Shown piece after piece: positions 49,799-60,000 of a stretch of DNA of 64,000 bases; the first letter of the stretch is position 1, and every line of letters starts with the position of its first letter. The position numbers and the translations under genes were made by a program. Source of the stretch: Microbacterium sp. CFH 31415 (GTDB taxonomy: Bacteria; Actinomycetota; Actinomycetes; Actinomycetales; Microbacteriaceae); contig NZ_JAKYXC010000014.1 of the NCBI RefSeq assembly GCF_022538185.1, positions 18,292 through 82,291 on the forward strand. Reading direction: 5' to 3'. Below the pieces are notes generated by a model. That model saw only the letters and a list, made by a program, of their open reading frames with translations, did not search any database and was not told where the DNA came from.

Positions 49799-51271
49799 AT
49801 GCATCGCCTCACCGTCGCCCTCCTCTCCGCCGTCGACGCCGCCATCGCGGTCGCCGTCGGCATCGCCGTGACCCTCGCCCCGCTGACGCTGCTCTTCGTC
49901 TTCACGTTCGGCGCGGGCGCGGACTGGTCCGCGCTGTGGCCCACGGCGGTCACGGCCTGGCAGTTCGGCAACCTCGTGCCGCTCCTCGTGACACTCCCCG
50001 CCGAGTACGTCGCCGCGACGGGGATCGACCCGGCCGCGGCATCCTTCACCCTCTCTCTGGCTCCGCTCGCGTTCGCCGGCTTCACGATGATCTTCGCCGC
50101 GCGGTCGGGCGTGCGGGCATCGCGCGCCGAAGGCTGGGCGACGGGTGTCGTGACGGGGACCCTGGTGTTCGGTGTGCTTGCCACCCTCGCCGGCTTCACG
50201 TCGCAGAACCTCGTCGCCGACGCCGAGCTGTGGCAGGCGATCCTCGTGCCGATGCTGGTCTTCGGCCTGTTCTCGCTCGCGGGCGCCGTCGTCACGGAGT
50301 GGCGCGAGGCGGGCGCCGGCCCGGTGGCCCGGGTGCGCGACCGCGTGGAAGCCGCTCCCCACGGCTGGGGCGAGACCCCGGGGCTGATCGCGCGCGGGAC
50401 GGCGGTCGTCGTGGTCGGTCTCATCGGGCTCGGTGCGCTGGTGACGGCGCTCGCGGTGCTGCTGCGCGGCGGCGAGGTGGTCGCGCTGTTCCAGGCGGGC
50501 AACGTCGACGTTCTCGGCGCCGTGGTCGTGACCCTCGCCCAGCTGGCCTACCTCCCGACCCTCGCGGTGTGGGGCATGGCGTTCGCAGCCGGCCCGGGTT
50601 TCGTGTTCGGCGACGGCACCGCCGTGTCGCCGTCCGGCACGCAGACCGGCGTCGTACCTGGCATCCCGATCCTCGGTGCGATCCCCGAGTCGACGACGCC
50701 GTGGCTGCTGCTGCTCGCGCTCGTGCCCGTTGCGCTCGGCGCTCTCGCCGGCTGGATCGCGCGGTCGCGCCTGGTCGCGACGCACGCGACGGGCGTCCCC
50801 GCGCCCGCCGCATCGAACGACGCCGGACCCGTCGTGCTGTCGGGACTGCTCGCCTCTGCCCCCGTGATCGAGCCCGACCCCGACGACCGGCCCGCAGCTG
50901 GCGAGGATCCCATCGCGGCGCGGCTGGCCATCGCGGCGGGCATCGCGGTGGCGTCGGCCGCAGCGGCCGCGCTGCTCGCGGCGATCGCCTCCGGCTCGCT
51001 CGGTCCGGGCCGCCTCGCGCACGTCGGCCCGGAACCCGGACCCGTCGCCCTCGCGGTCGGGATCGAGGTGCTCGTCGGCGCGTCGATCCTCCTGCTGTCG
51101 CCGCGCGGCCGGTCGCACGCCCACGCATCCCGCGAGGACGTCCCGAGCGCGCACACGCCCTTCGAGCCTCACGAGGAGGTTCGGGATGCTGCGCCCGAAC
51201 CCCTCGTCGACGAGCATCCCACGCTCGATCTCGGCCCTCGACGGCCCGGCTCGGGCGCGCCGGTAGACTAG
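49799..51271 (+). CDS. perM: PerM/DUF6350 integral membrane protein
   Basis: This 490-residue membrane protein has about ten helices across residues 8-400, then a polar C-terminal tail of about 90 residues. I identify it mainly by position and topology: in mycobacteria a membrane protein of this kind, PerM, lies directly before purN and purH and supports cell division and persistence. Here it sits 4 nt before purN. A TAGGGT box lies 15 nt upstream of the ATG. An ATG seven bases earlier is out of frame. The family assignment is good; any division role here is inference. Confidence 0.75.
   Translation: MHRLTVALLSAVDAAIAVAVGIAVTLAPLTLLFVFTFGAGADWSALWPTAVTAWQFGNLVPLLVTLPAEYVAATGIDPAAASFTLSLAPLAFAGFTMIFAARSGVRASRAEGWATGVVTGTLVFGVLATLAGFTSQNLVADAELWQAILVPMLVFGLFSLAGAVVTEWREAGAGPVARVRDRVEAAPHGWGETPGLIARGTAVVVVGLIGLGALVTALAVLLRGGEVVALFQAGNVDVLGAVVVTLAQLAYLPTLAVWGMAFAAGPGFVFGDGTAVSPSGTQTGVVPGIPILGAIPESTTPWLLLLALVPVALGALAGWIARSRLVATHATGVPAPAASNDAGPVVLSGLLASAPVIEPDPDDRPAAGEDPIAARLAIAAGIAVASAAAAALLAAIASGSLGPGRLAHVGPEPGPVALAVGIEVLVGASILLLSPRGRSHAHASREDVPSAHTPFEPHEEVRDAAPEPLVDEHPTLDLGPRRPGSGAPVD
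51264..51269 (+). promoter_or_regulatory. leaderless -10 box of purN inside the end of perM
   Basis: TAGACT starts 12 nt before the purN GTG, and its last base is the first base of the perM stop codon. purN (and purH) can thus be transcribed separately from perM. Confidence 0.45.
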
Positions 51272-51275
51272 CCGG

Positions 51276-51923
51276 GTGCTCACGGTCGCCGTCCTCATCT
51301 CGGGCACAGGGTCCAATCTGCGCGCTCTGCTCGATGCGGCCGCCGACCCCGAGTATCCCGCCCAGATCGTCGTCGTCGGCGCCGACCGCGAGGCCGAGGG
51401 CTTCGCGCACGCCGAGGAGTACGGCATCCCCTCGTTCATGGTCCCGTGGGCCCAGTTCGGCTCGCGAGAGGAGTGGGGCGCCGAGCTCGGCAGGCAGCTG
51501 GCGGTGTGGCGTCCCGACCTGGTCGTGCTGAGCGGTCTCATGCGTCTCCTGCCGGCACCGCTCGTCGACGAGTGGTCGCCTCGCATCATCAACACCCACC
51601 CCGCCTACCTGCCCGAGTTCCCCGGCGCCCACGGCGTGCGCGACGCGCTCGCAGCCGGCGTCGAGCAGACCGGAGCCAGCGTCATCATCGTCGACAACGG
51701 GGTCGACTCCGGCCCGATCCTCGCCCAGGAGCGCGTCCCCGTGCTCCCCGGCGACGACGAGCACACGCTTCACGACCGCCTCAAGCCCGTCGAGCGGCGG
51801 CTTGTGATCGACGTCGTCCGTCGCATCGCGAACGGCGAGCTCGATCTCGATGCCGCATCCGCGGGCGCGGCAGCCGCATCGACCGCCGCCGACGGCGACG
51901 CGTCGAGATCCCCCGCTTCCTGA
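51276..51923 (+). CDS. purN: phosphoribosylglycinamide formyltransferase (GART)
   Basis: This 215-residue enzyme transfers the formyl group from 10-formyl-THF to GAR, the third step of purine synthesis. It begins [19 protein letters not shown], the phosphate-binding loop. It carries the catalytic triad region: Asn/His in [14 protein letters not shown] (about residue 106) and Asp in [10 protein letters not shown]. The C-terminal 25 residues are an Ala/Asp-rich extension. The start is GTG 51276, 4 nt after the perM stop. purH follows 23 nt later with its own GAGGAG site. Confidence 0.96.
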   Translation: MLTVAVLISGTGSNLRALLDAAADPEYPAQIVVVGADREAEGFAHAEEYGIPSFMVPWAQFGSREEWGAELGRQLAVWRPDLVVLSGLMRLLPAPLVDEWSPRIINTHPAYLPEFPGAHGVRDALAAGVEQTGASVIIVDNGVDSGPILAQERVPVLPGDDEHTLHDRLKPVERRLVIDVVRRIANGELDLDAASAGAAAASTAADGDASRSPAS

Positions 51924-51946
51924 CCCACCGACGAGGAGATCCTCCC

Positions 51947-53551
51947 ATGGCCGGCCCGACCACCGACCCCGCCCTGTACCACCACCGCGACGTCGTCCCG
52001 ATCCGTCGCGCGCTCGTGTCGGTGAGCGACAAGACCGATCTCCTCGCGCTGGCCGACGCGCTCGCCGCCGCCGACATCGAGATCGTCTCCACCGGCTCGA
52101 CGGCCGCGACGATCCGCGAGGCAGGCCACGCCGTGACGGACGTGGCGACGGTGACCGGCTTCCCCGAATCGCTCGGCGGCCGCGTCAAGACGCTTCACCC
52201 GGGCGTGCACGCGGGCCTGCTGGCCGACGTGCGCCTCGACGACCACAAGCAGCAGCTGGGCGAGCTCGGCATCGAGCCGTTCGAGCTCGTCGTCGTGAAC
52301 CTCTACCCCTTCGTCGAGACGGTGCGCTCCGGCGCCGAGGGGGACGCCGTCGTGGAGCAGATCGACATCGGTGGCCCCGCGATGGTGCGCGCATCGGCGA
52401 AGAACTTCGCCAACGTCGCGATCGTCGTCTCACCCGAGTCGTACCCCGCGATCATCGAGGCCGTGACCGGCGGCGGGACGACGCTCAACCAGCGTCGCGA
52501 GCTCGCCGCACGCGCCTTCGCCCACACCTGCGAGTACGACCGCGCGGTCGCCACGTGGTTCGCCGAGCAGACCCTCGGCGAGGGCGACCTGCCGCAGCAC
52601 CTCACGATCAAGGCCGAGCGCCTCGCCACCCTGCGCTACGGCGAGAACTCGCACCAGCGTGCCGCGATCTACACGAGCGCCGGTGGCCACGGCATCGCCC
52701 AGGCGACCCAGCTGCAGGGCAAGGAGATGTCGTACAACAACTACGTCGACGCCGACGCCGCGCTGCGCGCCGCCTTCGACATGGTCAAGCCTGCGGTCGC
52801 GATCATCAAGCACGCCAACCCGTGCGGCATCGCGGTGGCTGCTCCCCACGCACTCGATCCCATCGCCAGCGCCCACCTGCGCGCCCACGAGTGCGACCCG
52901 GTGTCGGCCTACGGCGGTGTGATCGCCGCGAACGGCACCGTCACGCTCAAGATGGCCGAGAACCTGAAGGACATCTTCACCGAGGTCATCGTCGCCCCGT
53001 CCTTCGAGCCGGCCGCCCTCGAGGTGTTCCGGGCCAAGAAGAACCTCCGCCTGCTGCAGCTCCCCGACGACTGGCAGCAGGAGCGGATGGACGTGCGCCT
53101 CGTCTCGGGCGGACTGCTCCTGCAGGACGCGGACCGCTTCCCGTCCGACATCGATTCGGTCGCCAAGGACTGGGAGCTCGTCTCAGGCGAGCGTCCCGCG
53201 GCGAGCGATATGCAGAACTTCATCTTCGCGTGGAAGGCGTGCCGGGCCGTCAAGTCCAACGCCATCGTCCTGGCGAAGGCGTCGGCGACGGTCGGCATCG
53301 GCATGGGCCAGGTCAACCGCGTGGACTCGTGCCGCCTCGCCGTCGAGCGCGCCGGCGATCGCGCGGCCGGCTCGGTCGCGGCATCCGATGCCTTCTTCCC
53401 CTTCGCCGACGGCCCGCAGGTGCTCATCGATGCCGGCATCTCGGCGATCGTGCAGCCCGGCGGATCGGTGCGCGACGACGAGGTCATCGAAGCCGCCCGC
53501 GCCGCCAACGTGACGATGTTCTTCACCGGCGAGCGGCACTTCTTCCACTGA
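51947..53551 (+). CDS. purH: bifunctional AICAR formyltransferase / IMP cyclohydrolase
   Basis: This 534-residue enzyme performs the last two steps of IMP synthesis. The IMP cyclohydrolase (MGS-like) domain is at residues 18-210, with [30 protein letters not shown] and [18 protein letters not shown]. The AICAR transformylase domain follows, with [14 protein letters not shown], the Lys-His motif [11 protein letters not shown] (about residue 285) and [19 protein letters not shown]. The ATG at 51947 is chosen for its GAGGAG site; the frame is open much further upstream inside purN. Length and motifs are normal. It ends the purN-purH unit. Confidence 0.97.
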   Translation: MAGPTTDPALYHHRDVVPIRRALVSVSDKTDLLALADALAAADIEIVSTGSTAATIREAGHAVTDVATVTGFPESLGGRVKTLHPGVHAGLLADVRLDDHKQQLGELGIEPFELVVVNLYPFVETVRSGAEGDAVVEQIDIGGPAMVRASAKNFANVAIVVSPESYPAIIEAVTGGGTTLNQRRELAARAFAHTCEYDRAVATWFAEQTLGEGDLPQHLTIKAERLATLRYGENSHQRAAIYTSAGGHGIAQATQLQGKEMSYNNYVDADAALRAAFDMVKPAVAIIKHANPCGIAVAAPHALDPIASAHLRAHECDPVSAYGGVIAANGTVTLKMAENLKDIFTEVIVAPSFEPAALEVFRAKKNLRLLQLPDDWQQERMDVRLVSGGLLLQDADRFPSDIDSVAKDWELVSGERPAASDMQNFIFAWKACRAVKSNAIVLAKASATVGIGMGQVNRVDSCRLAVERAGDRAAGSVAASDAFFPFADGPQVLIDAGISAIVQPGGSVRDDEVIEAARAANVTMFFTGERHFFH

Positions 53552-53591
53552 CCGCGCGTTCGCGCCGCCCTTTCCGGACCCCCGGGTCCTT

Positions 53592-53664
53592 TCGCGAGAC
53601 TGCATCGTTGCGCCGAGACTGCACCTGCCGTCTGCGTTCTCGGTTCACGGATGCGGTCTCGCGG
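53592..53664. repeat. hairpin repeat after purH
   Basis: TCGCGAGACTGCATC (53592-53606) pairs with GATGCGGTCTCGCGG (53650-53664) in 13 of 15 positions. An inner CCGAGA / TCTCGG stem lies in between. The left flank resembles the right end of the palindrome at 48121-48203 (TCGCGAGA...C...GTTGCGC). It may terminate purH transcription. Confidence 0.55.
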
Positions 53665-53666
53665 GC

Positions 53667-53770
53667 GAGCGGGGGCGCCGGGGGAGCGGGGGCGCCGGGC
53701 GAGCGGGGGCGCCGGGGGCGCCGGGGGAGCGGGGGCGCCGGGTGAGCGGGGGCGCCGGGTGAGCGGGGGA
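53667..53770. repeat. G-rich 17-bp minisatellite upstream of the Ada/AlkA gene
   Basis: GAGCGGGGGCGCCGGG plus one variable base repeats at 53667, 53684, 53701, 53727, 53744 and 53761; one unit has an extra GCGCCGGGG. Each unit has a run of five G and a run of three or four G, so the plus strand could form G-quadruplexes. It lies about 80 bp before the Ada/AlkA start. Apart from this and the neighbouring hairpin, the 296-bp gap holds nothing coding. Confidence 0.85.
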
Positions 53771-53847
53771 TGGGGAGACGGGGTTGGAATCACAGTCGTG
53801 TCCGATTTCCGCGAGTGGATGTCGGCGGTCCGTGTAAGGCTGGGGTC

Positions 53848-55371
53848 ATGAGCAGCCCGGCCATGACCTTCGATGAGCGGTACCGCGCGATCGACTCGCG
53901 CGACACGCGCTTCGACGGGCAGTTCGTCACCGCCGTGCGCTCGACGGGCATCTACTGCCGTCCGAGCTGCCCGGCGCGCACCCCCAAGCCCTCGAACGTC
54001 ACGTTCTACCCGACGAGCGCGGCCGCGCATGAGGCGGGCTTCCGCGCGTGCAAGCGATGCCTGCCCGAGGCTGCTCCGGGGTCCCCGCAATGGAACCTCC
54101 GGGGCGACACGGCCGGGCGGGCGATGCGGCTCATCGCCGACGGCGTCGTCGAGCGGGAGGGGGTGCCGGGCCTCGCGCGGCGCCTCGGTTACTCGTCTCG
54201 CCACCTCACGCGGCTGCTGAGCGCCGAGCTCGGCGCAGGTCCGCTCGCGCTCAGCCGCGCCCACCGTGCGCAGACCGCGCGCATGCTGCTCGTCGGCACC
54301 GACCTGCCCGCGGCCGACGTCGCCTTCTCGTCCGGGTTCGCGAGCGTCCGTCAGTTCAACGACACGGTGCGCGAAGTGTTCGGCATGTCGCCGCTCGAGC
54401 TGCGCGCGCGGCGCCGCGTCGTCGCGGGCACCCGCACCGTTCCCGCCCCGGGGTCTATCGACCTCGTGCTGCCGCATCGCGGCCCGCTCGACGCCGACGG
54501 GCTGTTCGACTGGATGGCCGCGCGCGCGGTCGACGGCGCCGAGGTCGCGACGCCCACGACATTCGCCCGCACCTTGCGTCTGCCCGGCGGGCCGGCGTGG
54601 TTCGAACTGCGCGTCGACGAGGTCGGCCGCATGCGGCTGCGGGCGCGGCTCACGCACCTGGGCGATCTGTCCACGCTCGTCACGCGCGCCCGGCGCCTGT
54701 TCGACCTCGACGCCGACCCGATCGCCGTCGACGAGGCGCTGTCGCGGCACGCGGAGCTCGCACCGCTCGTCTCCGCGCTCCCCGGCATCCGCGTCCCGGG
54801 TGCGGCCGACCCGCACGAGATGCTGATCCGGGCCATGGTGGGGCAGCAGATCACCGTCGTCGCCGCACGCACGGCGCTGTCCGCCCTGACCTCCGCGCTC
54901 GGCGAGACGGTCGACGGCTTCGACGGCAGCACCCGCCTCTTCCCGACGATGGCCGCGATCGCCGAGCACGGCGCCGAGGTGCTGCGTGGTCCCGCCGCCC
55001 GCATCCGGTCGATCGTCGGTGCCGCCGCCGCGCTCGCCGACGGCAGCCTCGTGCTGACGACCGGTGACGATGGCGCCGAGCAGCGCGCCGCACTCCTCGC
55101 CATGCCGGGCATCGGCCCGTGGACGGCCGACTACGTGCGCATGCGCGTGCTCGGCGACCCCGACGTGTTCCTCCCCGGCGACGTCGCGGTGCGCTCCGGC
55201 GCCGCGGCCGCCGGGCTTCCCGCCGACCCCAAGCCGCTCACCGAGTGGGCGTCTCGCACCGCGCCGTGGCGCAGCTACCTCACCGCGCACCTGTGGCGCG
55301 CCGTCCCGCCGAAGCCCGCGCGTGCACGCCGGGGCGCGGCATCCGATCTCCAGAAAGCAGCCAGCGCATGA
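53848..55371 (+). CDS. Ada-AlkA fusion: methylphosphotriester sensor and 3-methyladenine glycosylase
   Basis: This 507-residue DNA-repair and regulator protein has an Ada metal-binding domain (about 10-80) with the four cysteines of [11 protein letters not shown] and ACKRC, where one Cys accepts a methyl group from phosphotriesters. An AraC-type HTH (about 95-185) includes [20 protein letters not shown]. An AlkA N-terminal domain and an HhH-GPD glycosylase follow, with [20 protein letters not shown] and the catalytic Asp in FLPGDVAVR (about 450). It removes alkylated bases and probably activates its own operon after alkylation damage. The ATG lies 13 nt after a TAAGGC box. It overlaps the ogt gene by 4 nt. 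Confidence 0.93.
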   Translation: MSSPAMTFDERYRAIDSRDTRFDGQFVTAVRSTGIYCRPSCPARTPKPSNVTFYPTSAAAHEAGFRACKRCLPEAAPGSPQWNLRGDTAGRAMRLIADGVVEREGVPGLARRLGYSSRHLTRLLSAELGAGPLALSRAHRAQTARMLLVGTDLPAADVAFSSGFASVRQFNDTVREVFGMSPLELRARRRVVAGTRTVPAPGSIDLVLPHRGPLDADGLFDWMAARAVDGAEVATPTTFARTLRLPGGPAWFELRVDEVGRMRLRARLTHLGDLSTLVTRARRLFDLDADPIAVDEALSRHAELAPLVSALPGIRVPGAADPHEMLIRAMVGQQITVVAARTALSALTSALGETVDGFDGSTRLFPTMAAIAEHGAEVLRGPAARIRSIVGAAAALADGSLVLTTGDDGAEQRAALLAMPGIGPWTADYVRMRVLGDPDVFLPGDVAVRSGAAAAGLPADPKPLTEWASRTAPWRSYLTAHLWRAVPPKPARARRGAASDLQKAASA

Positions 55372-55880
55372 GCGTCGCGACCATCCAGACCATCGACACC
55401 CCCGACGGCGCGTTCACGATCCTCGCCGACGACGCCCAGCGCGTGCTCGCATCGGGGTGGACCGACGACGTCGAGCGCCTCCTCGGCCGTCTCCGGGCGG
55501 GTCACCGCCCGGCGACGGTGACCGAGGGGGTGACGGATGCCGCGGCCGCCGTCGTCTCGTACTACGACGGCGACCTCTCCGCGATCGACGACGTCCCGGT
55601 CGCGCAGCACGGCACGGCCATGCAGCTCGCCGGCTGGGACGCCCTCCGCCGGATCGAGCCGGGGCGACCGCTCACCTACGCCGAGTTCGCGACCGTCCTG
55701 GGCTCGCCCAGCGCCGTTCGCGCGGCGGCATCGATCTGCGCGCGCAACGCGCCTGCCCTGTTCGTCCCGTGCCACCGCGTGCTGCGCACCGGGGGAGCGC
55801 TCGGCGGGTTCGCGTGGGGAGTCGACGTGAAGCAGCGTCTGCTCGCGCGCGAGGCGGGCGTGCCCGCGCTCATCGGCTGA
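55368..55880 (+). CDS. ogt: methylated-DNA-[protein]-cysteine S-methyltransferase
   Basis: This 170-residue suicide repair enzyme removes methyl groups from O6-methylguanine. It has the active-site motif VPCHRV (about residue 133; the Cys is the acceptor), the preceding [15 protein letters not shown] and the following [19 protein letters not shown]. The Arg finger segment [20 protein letters not shown] is also standard. The ATG overlaps the stop of the Ada-AlkA gene, so the two form a coupled alkylation-repair operon. Symbol ogt is used in the general sense. Confidence 0.95.
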   Translation: MSVATIQTIDTPDGAFTILADDAQRVLASGWTDDVERLLGRLRAGHRPATVTEGVTDAAAAVVSYYDGDLSAIDDVPVAQHGTAMQLAGWDALRRIEPGRPLTYAEFATVLGSPSAVRAAASICARNAPALFVPCHRVLRTGGALGGFAWGVDVKQRLLAREAGVPALIG

Positions 55881-55976
55881 GCCAGCGCGCCGGTTGCCAC
55901 CGCCGTCGTCCTCGGTCGATGGCACCCGCCGCCATCGTCCGCCTCGCCGACGGCAGCCACCGCCGGAAAACGCTTG

Positions 55977-56006
55977 TTGCATGCAGCGAACTCCCAGGTA
56001 TAGGCT
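55977..56006 (+). promoter_or_regulatory. promoter of the leader ORF and ABC exporter operon
   Basis: TTGCAT (55977-55982) and TATAGGCT (55999-56006) form a -35/-10 pair with 16-bp spacing, the clearest classic promoter in the window. Transcription would start near 56012, giving a leader of about 280 nt that contains the 26-codon ORF before the first exporter gene. Confidence 0.6.
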
Positions 56007-56068
56007 GGAGGGCTGTCGCGCTCAACGGGCCGCGGCAGCCCCGTTCCGCTCTCACCGAGGAGGATGCC

Positions 56069-56149
56069 ATGTCCCAGGCCGCCATCGCCGCGAAGACCGT
56101 CTTCGTCCTCCGCATCGCCGGGCCGGAGCGCTTCCGCGCACAGGGGTAA
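56069..56149 (+). CDS. 26-residue putative leader peptide
   Basis: A short ORF with a strong GAGGAG site 7-12 nt upstream encodes [20 protein letters not shown] followed by RFRAQG and a TAA stop, a rare stop codon here. It lies 143 nt before the first gene of a heterodimeric ABC exporter and downstream of a clear promoter. Small ORFs in this position regulate antibiotic-inducible ABC genes by ribosome stalling and attenuation, as described for bmrB before bmrCD in Bacillus subtilis. No protein family is recognised. The coding reality is inferred from the ribosome site, stop codon and context. Confidence 0.55.
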   Translation: MSQAAIAAKTVFVLRIAGPERFRAQG

Positions 56150-56166
56150 CAGCTCCCGTCCGCATT

Positions 56167-56230
56167 CCGGCGATTCCGCCGGCTTCGGCATACCGCCGCC
56201 TTCCGGAGCGTTCCCCTCACCGGGGCTCCG
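56167..56230 (+). promoter_or_regulatory. candidate attenuator hairpins before the ABC exporter
   Basis: Two stems follow the leader ORF. CCGGCG-ATTC-CGCCGG is at 56167-56182, and CGGAGC ... GCTCCG with an inner CCC/GGG is at 56204-56230. The 3' arm GCTCCG can alternatively pair with an identical CGGAGC inside the leader ORF (56124-56129), so a ribosome paused on the ORF could switch the structure. No T-tract follows; the terminator role is inferred. Confidence 0.45.
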
Positions 56231-56291
56231 TCGCGCCTCGCGCACCCTCCCGACCCGACGCCGGGTCATCGCACCACCTCCCACAAGGATC

Positions 56292-58133
56292 ATGACCACC
56301 ACCGCCCTCCCCGACGAGACCGCTCCGTCGAAACGGTCCGAAAAGTCCACCCCGCAGGCGCTCGCCCGGCTGCTGCCGTTCGCGAAGCCGGTGCTGCCGC
56401 GCCTGGCGCTCGGCGCCGCGAGCGCGCTCCTCGCAAGTCTCCTCGCGCTGTCCATCCCGCTCGTCCTGGAAGCGATCGTCGGCGGCCCCATCGCCTCCGG
56501 CGACTTCACGCAGATCATCTGGGGATCCGCCGCGATCCTCGCCCTCGGCCTCGCCGAGGCGCTCATGGTGTGGCTGCGACGCTGGTTCGTGCTCGGCCCC
56601 GCCACCAAGGTCGAGTACCAGATCCGCCAGACGTTCTACTCCCGGCTGCAGAGGTTGCCGGTGTCGTTCCACGACAAGTGGCAGTCGGGCCAGCTGCTCA
56701 GCCGCATGATGCAGGACATCAGCATGCTGCGACGCTGGATGGCGTTCGGCATCGTGCTGCTGGTCGTCAACGTGCTCACCATCCTCGTGGGCACGGTGCT
56801 GCTGTTCCGCTGGCACTGGCTGCTCGGCACGGTGTTCCTCCTCGTATCAGCTCCGCTCTGGTATGCGGGCTACCGCTTCGAGAAGACGTACGGAACACTC
56901 GCCCGGCAGAGTCAGGATCAGGCGGGCGACCTCGCCACCTCGGTCGAGGAGAGCGTCCACGGCATCCGCGTGCTCAAGGCCTTCGGCCGCGGCAAGCACG
57001 CCCTGCAGAAGTTCACCCGGCAGGCCGAGACGCTCCGTGAGACCGAGTTGAGCAAGGCGCGGGCGATCGGCTGGATCTGGTTCTGGCTCGTGCTGCTGCC
57101 TGACATCGCCTTCGCGCTGTGCCTCGGCGCCGGCATCTACCTGGCGTCCATCGGGCAGCTGCAGACCGCAGAGCTGATCGCGTTCTTCGCGATGGCGACG
57201 GTGCTGCGGTGGCCGATGGAGTCGATCGGGTTCCTGTTCTCGTTCACGCTCGACGCCCGCACGGCGACCGACCGCATCTTCGAGGTGTTCGACGAGGAGA
57301 ATGCGATCGTCGACCCCGAGACGCCGAGCACGATCGATCGTCCGCGCGGCGCGCTCGTCTTCGAGGGCGCGCATTTCCGGTATCAGGATGCCGCGGCCCG
57401 CGAGCGGGATCTGCTCGACGGCATCGACCTGGCCCTCCGCCCCGGGGAGACGATGGCTCTCGTCGGTCTGACCGGTTCGGGCAAGACCACACTGACGACC
57501 CTGCCGGCGCGTCTCTACGACGTGACGCAGGGACGGGTGACGCTCGACGGCGTCGACGTGCGCGATCTCACGCTCGACGAGCTGCGCCGCCACGTCGGCA
57601 TGGCCTTCGAGGATGCGACGCTCTTCTCGCAGTCCGTGCGCGACAATGTCCTGCTCGGTCGCGAAGACCTCGCCCCGGGCAGCCCCGAGGCCGAGGCCAT
57701 CATGCGCGAGGCGCTCCAGGTCGCCCAGGCCGGGTTCGTCGACGACCTGCCCGACGGCGTCGACACGATCATCGGCGAGGAGGGCCTGTCGCTCTCGGGC
57801 GGTCAGCGTCAGCGGCTCGCGCTCGCCCGGGCGGTCGCGGCGCGCCCGGCGGTGCTCGTGCTCGACGACCCCCTGTCGGCGCTCGACGTCGACACCGAGG
57901 CTCTCGTCGAGGACGCGCTGCGCGAGGTGCTGCACGAGACGACTGCGCTTGTGGTCGCGCACCGCCCGTCCACCGTCATGCTCGCCGATCGCGTCGCCCT
58001 GCTCGAAGCCGGGCGCATCACGGCGGTCGGCACGCATTCCGAGCTCCTCCGCGAGAGCGAGCACTACCGACATGTGATCTCGAGCCTCGAGGTCGAAGAA
58101 GCCCGCCTGCGGGAGAGGGAGGTGAACCTGTGA
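56292..58133 (+). CDS. heterodimeric ABC exporter subunit with degenerate catalytic site
   Basis: This 613-residue type IV ABC exporter half has six membrane helices (about 35-320) and a nucleotide-binding domain (about 365-600). Walker A is GLTGSGKTT, the signature LSGGQRQR, Walker [12 protein letters not shown] and the H-loop VVAHRPST. The residue after the Walker B Asp is Asp, not the catalytic Glu, marking this as the degenerate-site subunit of a heterodimer like TM287 or BmrC. The partner gene overlaps by 4 nt. The ATG has AAGGA upstream. It probably exports drugs or lipids. A leader ORF and hairpins precede it. Confidence 0.93.
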   Translation: MTTTALPDETAPSKRSEKSTPQALARLLPFAKPVLPRLALGAASALLASLLALSIPLVLEAIVGGPIASGDFTQIIWGSAAILALGLAEALMVWLRRWFVLGPATKVEYQIRQTFYSRLQRLPVSFHDKWQSGQLLSRMMQDISMLRRWMAFGIVLLVVNVLTILVGTVLLFRWHWLLGTVFLLVSAPLWYAGYRFEKTYGTLARQSQDQAGDLATSVEESVHGIRVLKAFGRGKHALQKFTRQAETLRETELSKARAIGWIWFWLVLLPDIAFALCLGAGIYLASIGQLQTAELIAFFAMATVLRWPMESIGFLFSFTLDARTATDRIFEVFDEENAIVDPETPSTIDRPRGALVFEGAHFRYQDAAARERDLLDGIDLALRPGETMALVGLTGSGKTTLTTLPARLYDVTQGRVTLDGVDVRDLTLDELRRHVGMAFEDATLFSQSVRDNVLLGREDLAPGSPEAEAIMREALQVAQAGFVDDLPDGVDTIIGEEGLSLSGGQRQRLALARAVAARPAVLVLDDPLSALDVDTEALVEDALREVLHETTALVVAHRPSTVMLADRVALLEAGRITAVGTHSELLRESEHYRHVISSLEVEEARLREREVNL

Positions 58134-59947
58134 GCACCGCCACCGTCACCGGAACCAGCGGCGAAGACCGCTCCGACTACACGCGCGTCGAGAGCAAGGC
58201 GATCCGCAAGCGCTCGCTGCGCCTGCTCGGCTCGCTCGTCACGCCCGTACGCGGCCAGCTCTGGCTCGCCGCCATCGTCCTCGTCGTGTCGACGGCCTTC
58301 CGCGTCGCCGGCCCGGCGCTGATCGCGTTCGGCATCGACAACGCGCTCCCGGCGGCCGTCGAACAGATGAACTGGCTGCCCACGATCGGCGTCGTGGTCG
58401 TCTACCTCGCCACGGGCATCGCCGGCGCCGGCCTCATCGGCTGGTACGTCGTCGTCGCGGCCCGCCTCACGCAGGCGATCATGCTCGACCTGCGCAAGCG
58501 GATCTTCCTGCACACCCAGCGCCTCAGCCTCGAGTTCCACGAGTCGTACACCTCGGGCCGCATCATCTCTCGCCAGACGAGCGACCTCGACTCGATCCGC
58601 GAGCTGCTCGACGGGGGTCTGAACGAGCTCGTCTCGGGCATCCTCTACGGCGGATTCACCCTCATCGCGCTGCTGCTCGTCGACTGGGAGTCAGGCGTGA
58701 TCCTCGCGGTCATGGGGATCCCCCTCTTCCTCCTGATGCGCTGGTTCTACACGCGCTCTCAGCGCGTGTACCGCGAGTCGCGCGTGGTGAGTGCGAAGGT
58801 GATCGTGAAGTTCGTCGAGACGATGACGGGCATCCGCGCCGTCAAGGCGTTCCGCAAGGAGCCCCGCAACGATGACGAGTTCGGTGAGCTCGCCAGCGAC
58901 TACCGAGACGTCAACATGCGCTCGATCAAGCTGTTCGGCACGTTCGAGCCGGGGCTCATGGCCGTCGCCTCGGTGACGGTGGCGCTGGTGCTGCTGTGGG
59001 GCGGCTACCGCGTGATCGACGGTGCGATCGAGGTCGGCATCCTGCTGGCGGCGGTGCTCTATGTGCGCAACTTCTTCTCCCCGCTGCAGGAGGTCGCGTT
59101 CTTCCTGAACTCGTACCAGTCCGCGACGGCGGCGCTCGAGAAGGTGTCGGGCGTGCTCGAGGAGCAGCCCACGGTGCCCGACCCGGTGCAGCCGGTCGAC
59201 CTTTGGAGCGCCCGCGGGCATGTGCGTTTCGACGACGTGCTCTTCGGATACTCCGACGACCGCGTGATCCTGCCGGACTTCTCGCTCGACATCCCGGCCG
59301 GTCAGACGATCGCGCTCGTGGGAACGACCGGCGCAGGCAAGTCGACGCTCGCCAAGCTCGTGTCACGGTTCTACGACCCGACACGCGGCGCGGTGACCCT
59401 CGACGGTGTCGACCTGCGCAACCTTCACCCCAAGGACCTTCGACGCGCCATCGTCATGGTGACGCAGGAGGCGTACCTGTTCAGCGGCACCGTCGCCGAC
59501 AACATCGCGCTGGGCAAGCCCGACGCGACGTTCGAGGAGATCCAGGCCGCGGCTCGGGCGGTCGGCGCGGATGCCTTCATCCAGGCGCTGCCCGACGGCT
59601 ACGACACCGACGTGAACAAGCGCGGCGGCCGCGTCTCGGCGGGGCAGCGACAGCTGATCTCGTTCGCGCGCGCGTTCCTCGCCGATCCCGCGGTGCTGAT
59701 CCTCGACGAAGCGACCGCCTCGCTCGACATCCCGAGCGAGCGCCAGATCCAGGACGCCCTGCAGACGCTGCTGGCCGACCGCACGGCGATCATCATCGCC
59801 CACCGGCTGTCGACGGTCGCGATCGCCGATCGCGTGCTCGTCATGGAGCACGGCCGGATCATCGAGGACGACGCGCCCCAGGCGCTCATCGGCGGCGACG
59901 GCCGATTCGCCAAGCTGCACGCGGCGTGGCGCGAGTCGCTGGTCTGA
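58130..59947 (+). CDS. heterodimeric ABC exporter subunit with catalytic site
   Basis: This 605-residue exporter half pairs with the preceding protein. It has six membrane helices (about 35-330) and an ATPase domain with Walker [11 protein letters not shown], Walker [14 protein letters not shown] (normal catalytic Glu) and H-loop IIAHRLSTV. Its signature is VSAGQRQ rather than LSGGQ. This atypical signature would face the Asp-containing site of the partner, so one composite site is degenerate and the other, using this Glu and the partner's LSGGQ, is active. The start is GTG 58130 with a 4-nt overlap. A strong terminator follows. Confidence 0.93.
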   Translation: MSTATVTGTSGEDRSDYTRVESKAIRKRSLRLLGSLVTPVRGQLWLAAIVLVVSTAFRVAGPALIAFGIDNALPAAVEQMNWLPTIGVVVVYLATGIAGAGLIGWYVVVAARLTQAIMLDLRKRIFLHTQRLSLEFHESYTSGRIISRQTSDLDSIRELLDGGLNELVSGILYGGFTLIALLLVDWESGVILAVMGIPLFLLMRWFYTRSQRVYRESRVVSAKVIVKFVETMTGIRAVKAFRKEPRNDDEFGELASDYRDVNMRSIKLFGTFEPGLMAVASVTVALVLLWGGYRVIDGAIEVGILLAAVLYVRNFFSPLQEVAFFLNSYQSATAALEKVSGVLEEQPTVPDPVQPVDLWSARGHVRFDDVLFGYSDDRVILPDFSLDIPAGQTIALVGTTGAGKSTLAKLVSRFYDPTRGAVTLDGVDLRNLHPKDLRRAIVMVTQEAYLFSGTVADNIALGKPDATFEEIQAAARAVGADAFIQALPDGYDTDVNKRGGRVSAGQRQLISFARAFLADPAVLILDEATASLDIPSERQIQDALQTLLADRTAIIIAHRLSTVAIADRVLVMEHGRIIEDDAPQALIGGDGRFAKLHAAWRESLV

Positions 59948-59956
59948 CGACCGCAC

Positions 59957-59996
59957 ACGGATGCTCCGGCCGTCTTCGCGCGGCCGGGGCATCCGT
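59957..59996. terminator. bidirectional terminator after the ABC exporter
   Basis: ACGGATGCTCCGGCCG (59957-59972) pairs with CGGCCGGGGCATCCGT (59981-59996), 16 bp with one G-T pair and an 8-nt loop. It lies 9 nt after the exporter stop and 4 nt before the end of the convergent kinase gene. Confidence 0.8.
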
Positions 59997-60000
59997 CGTC

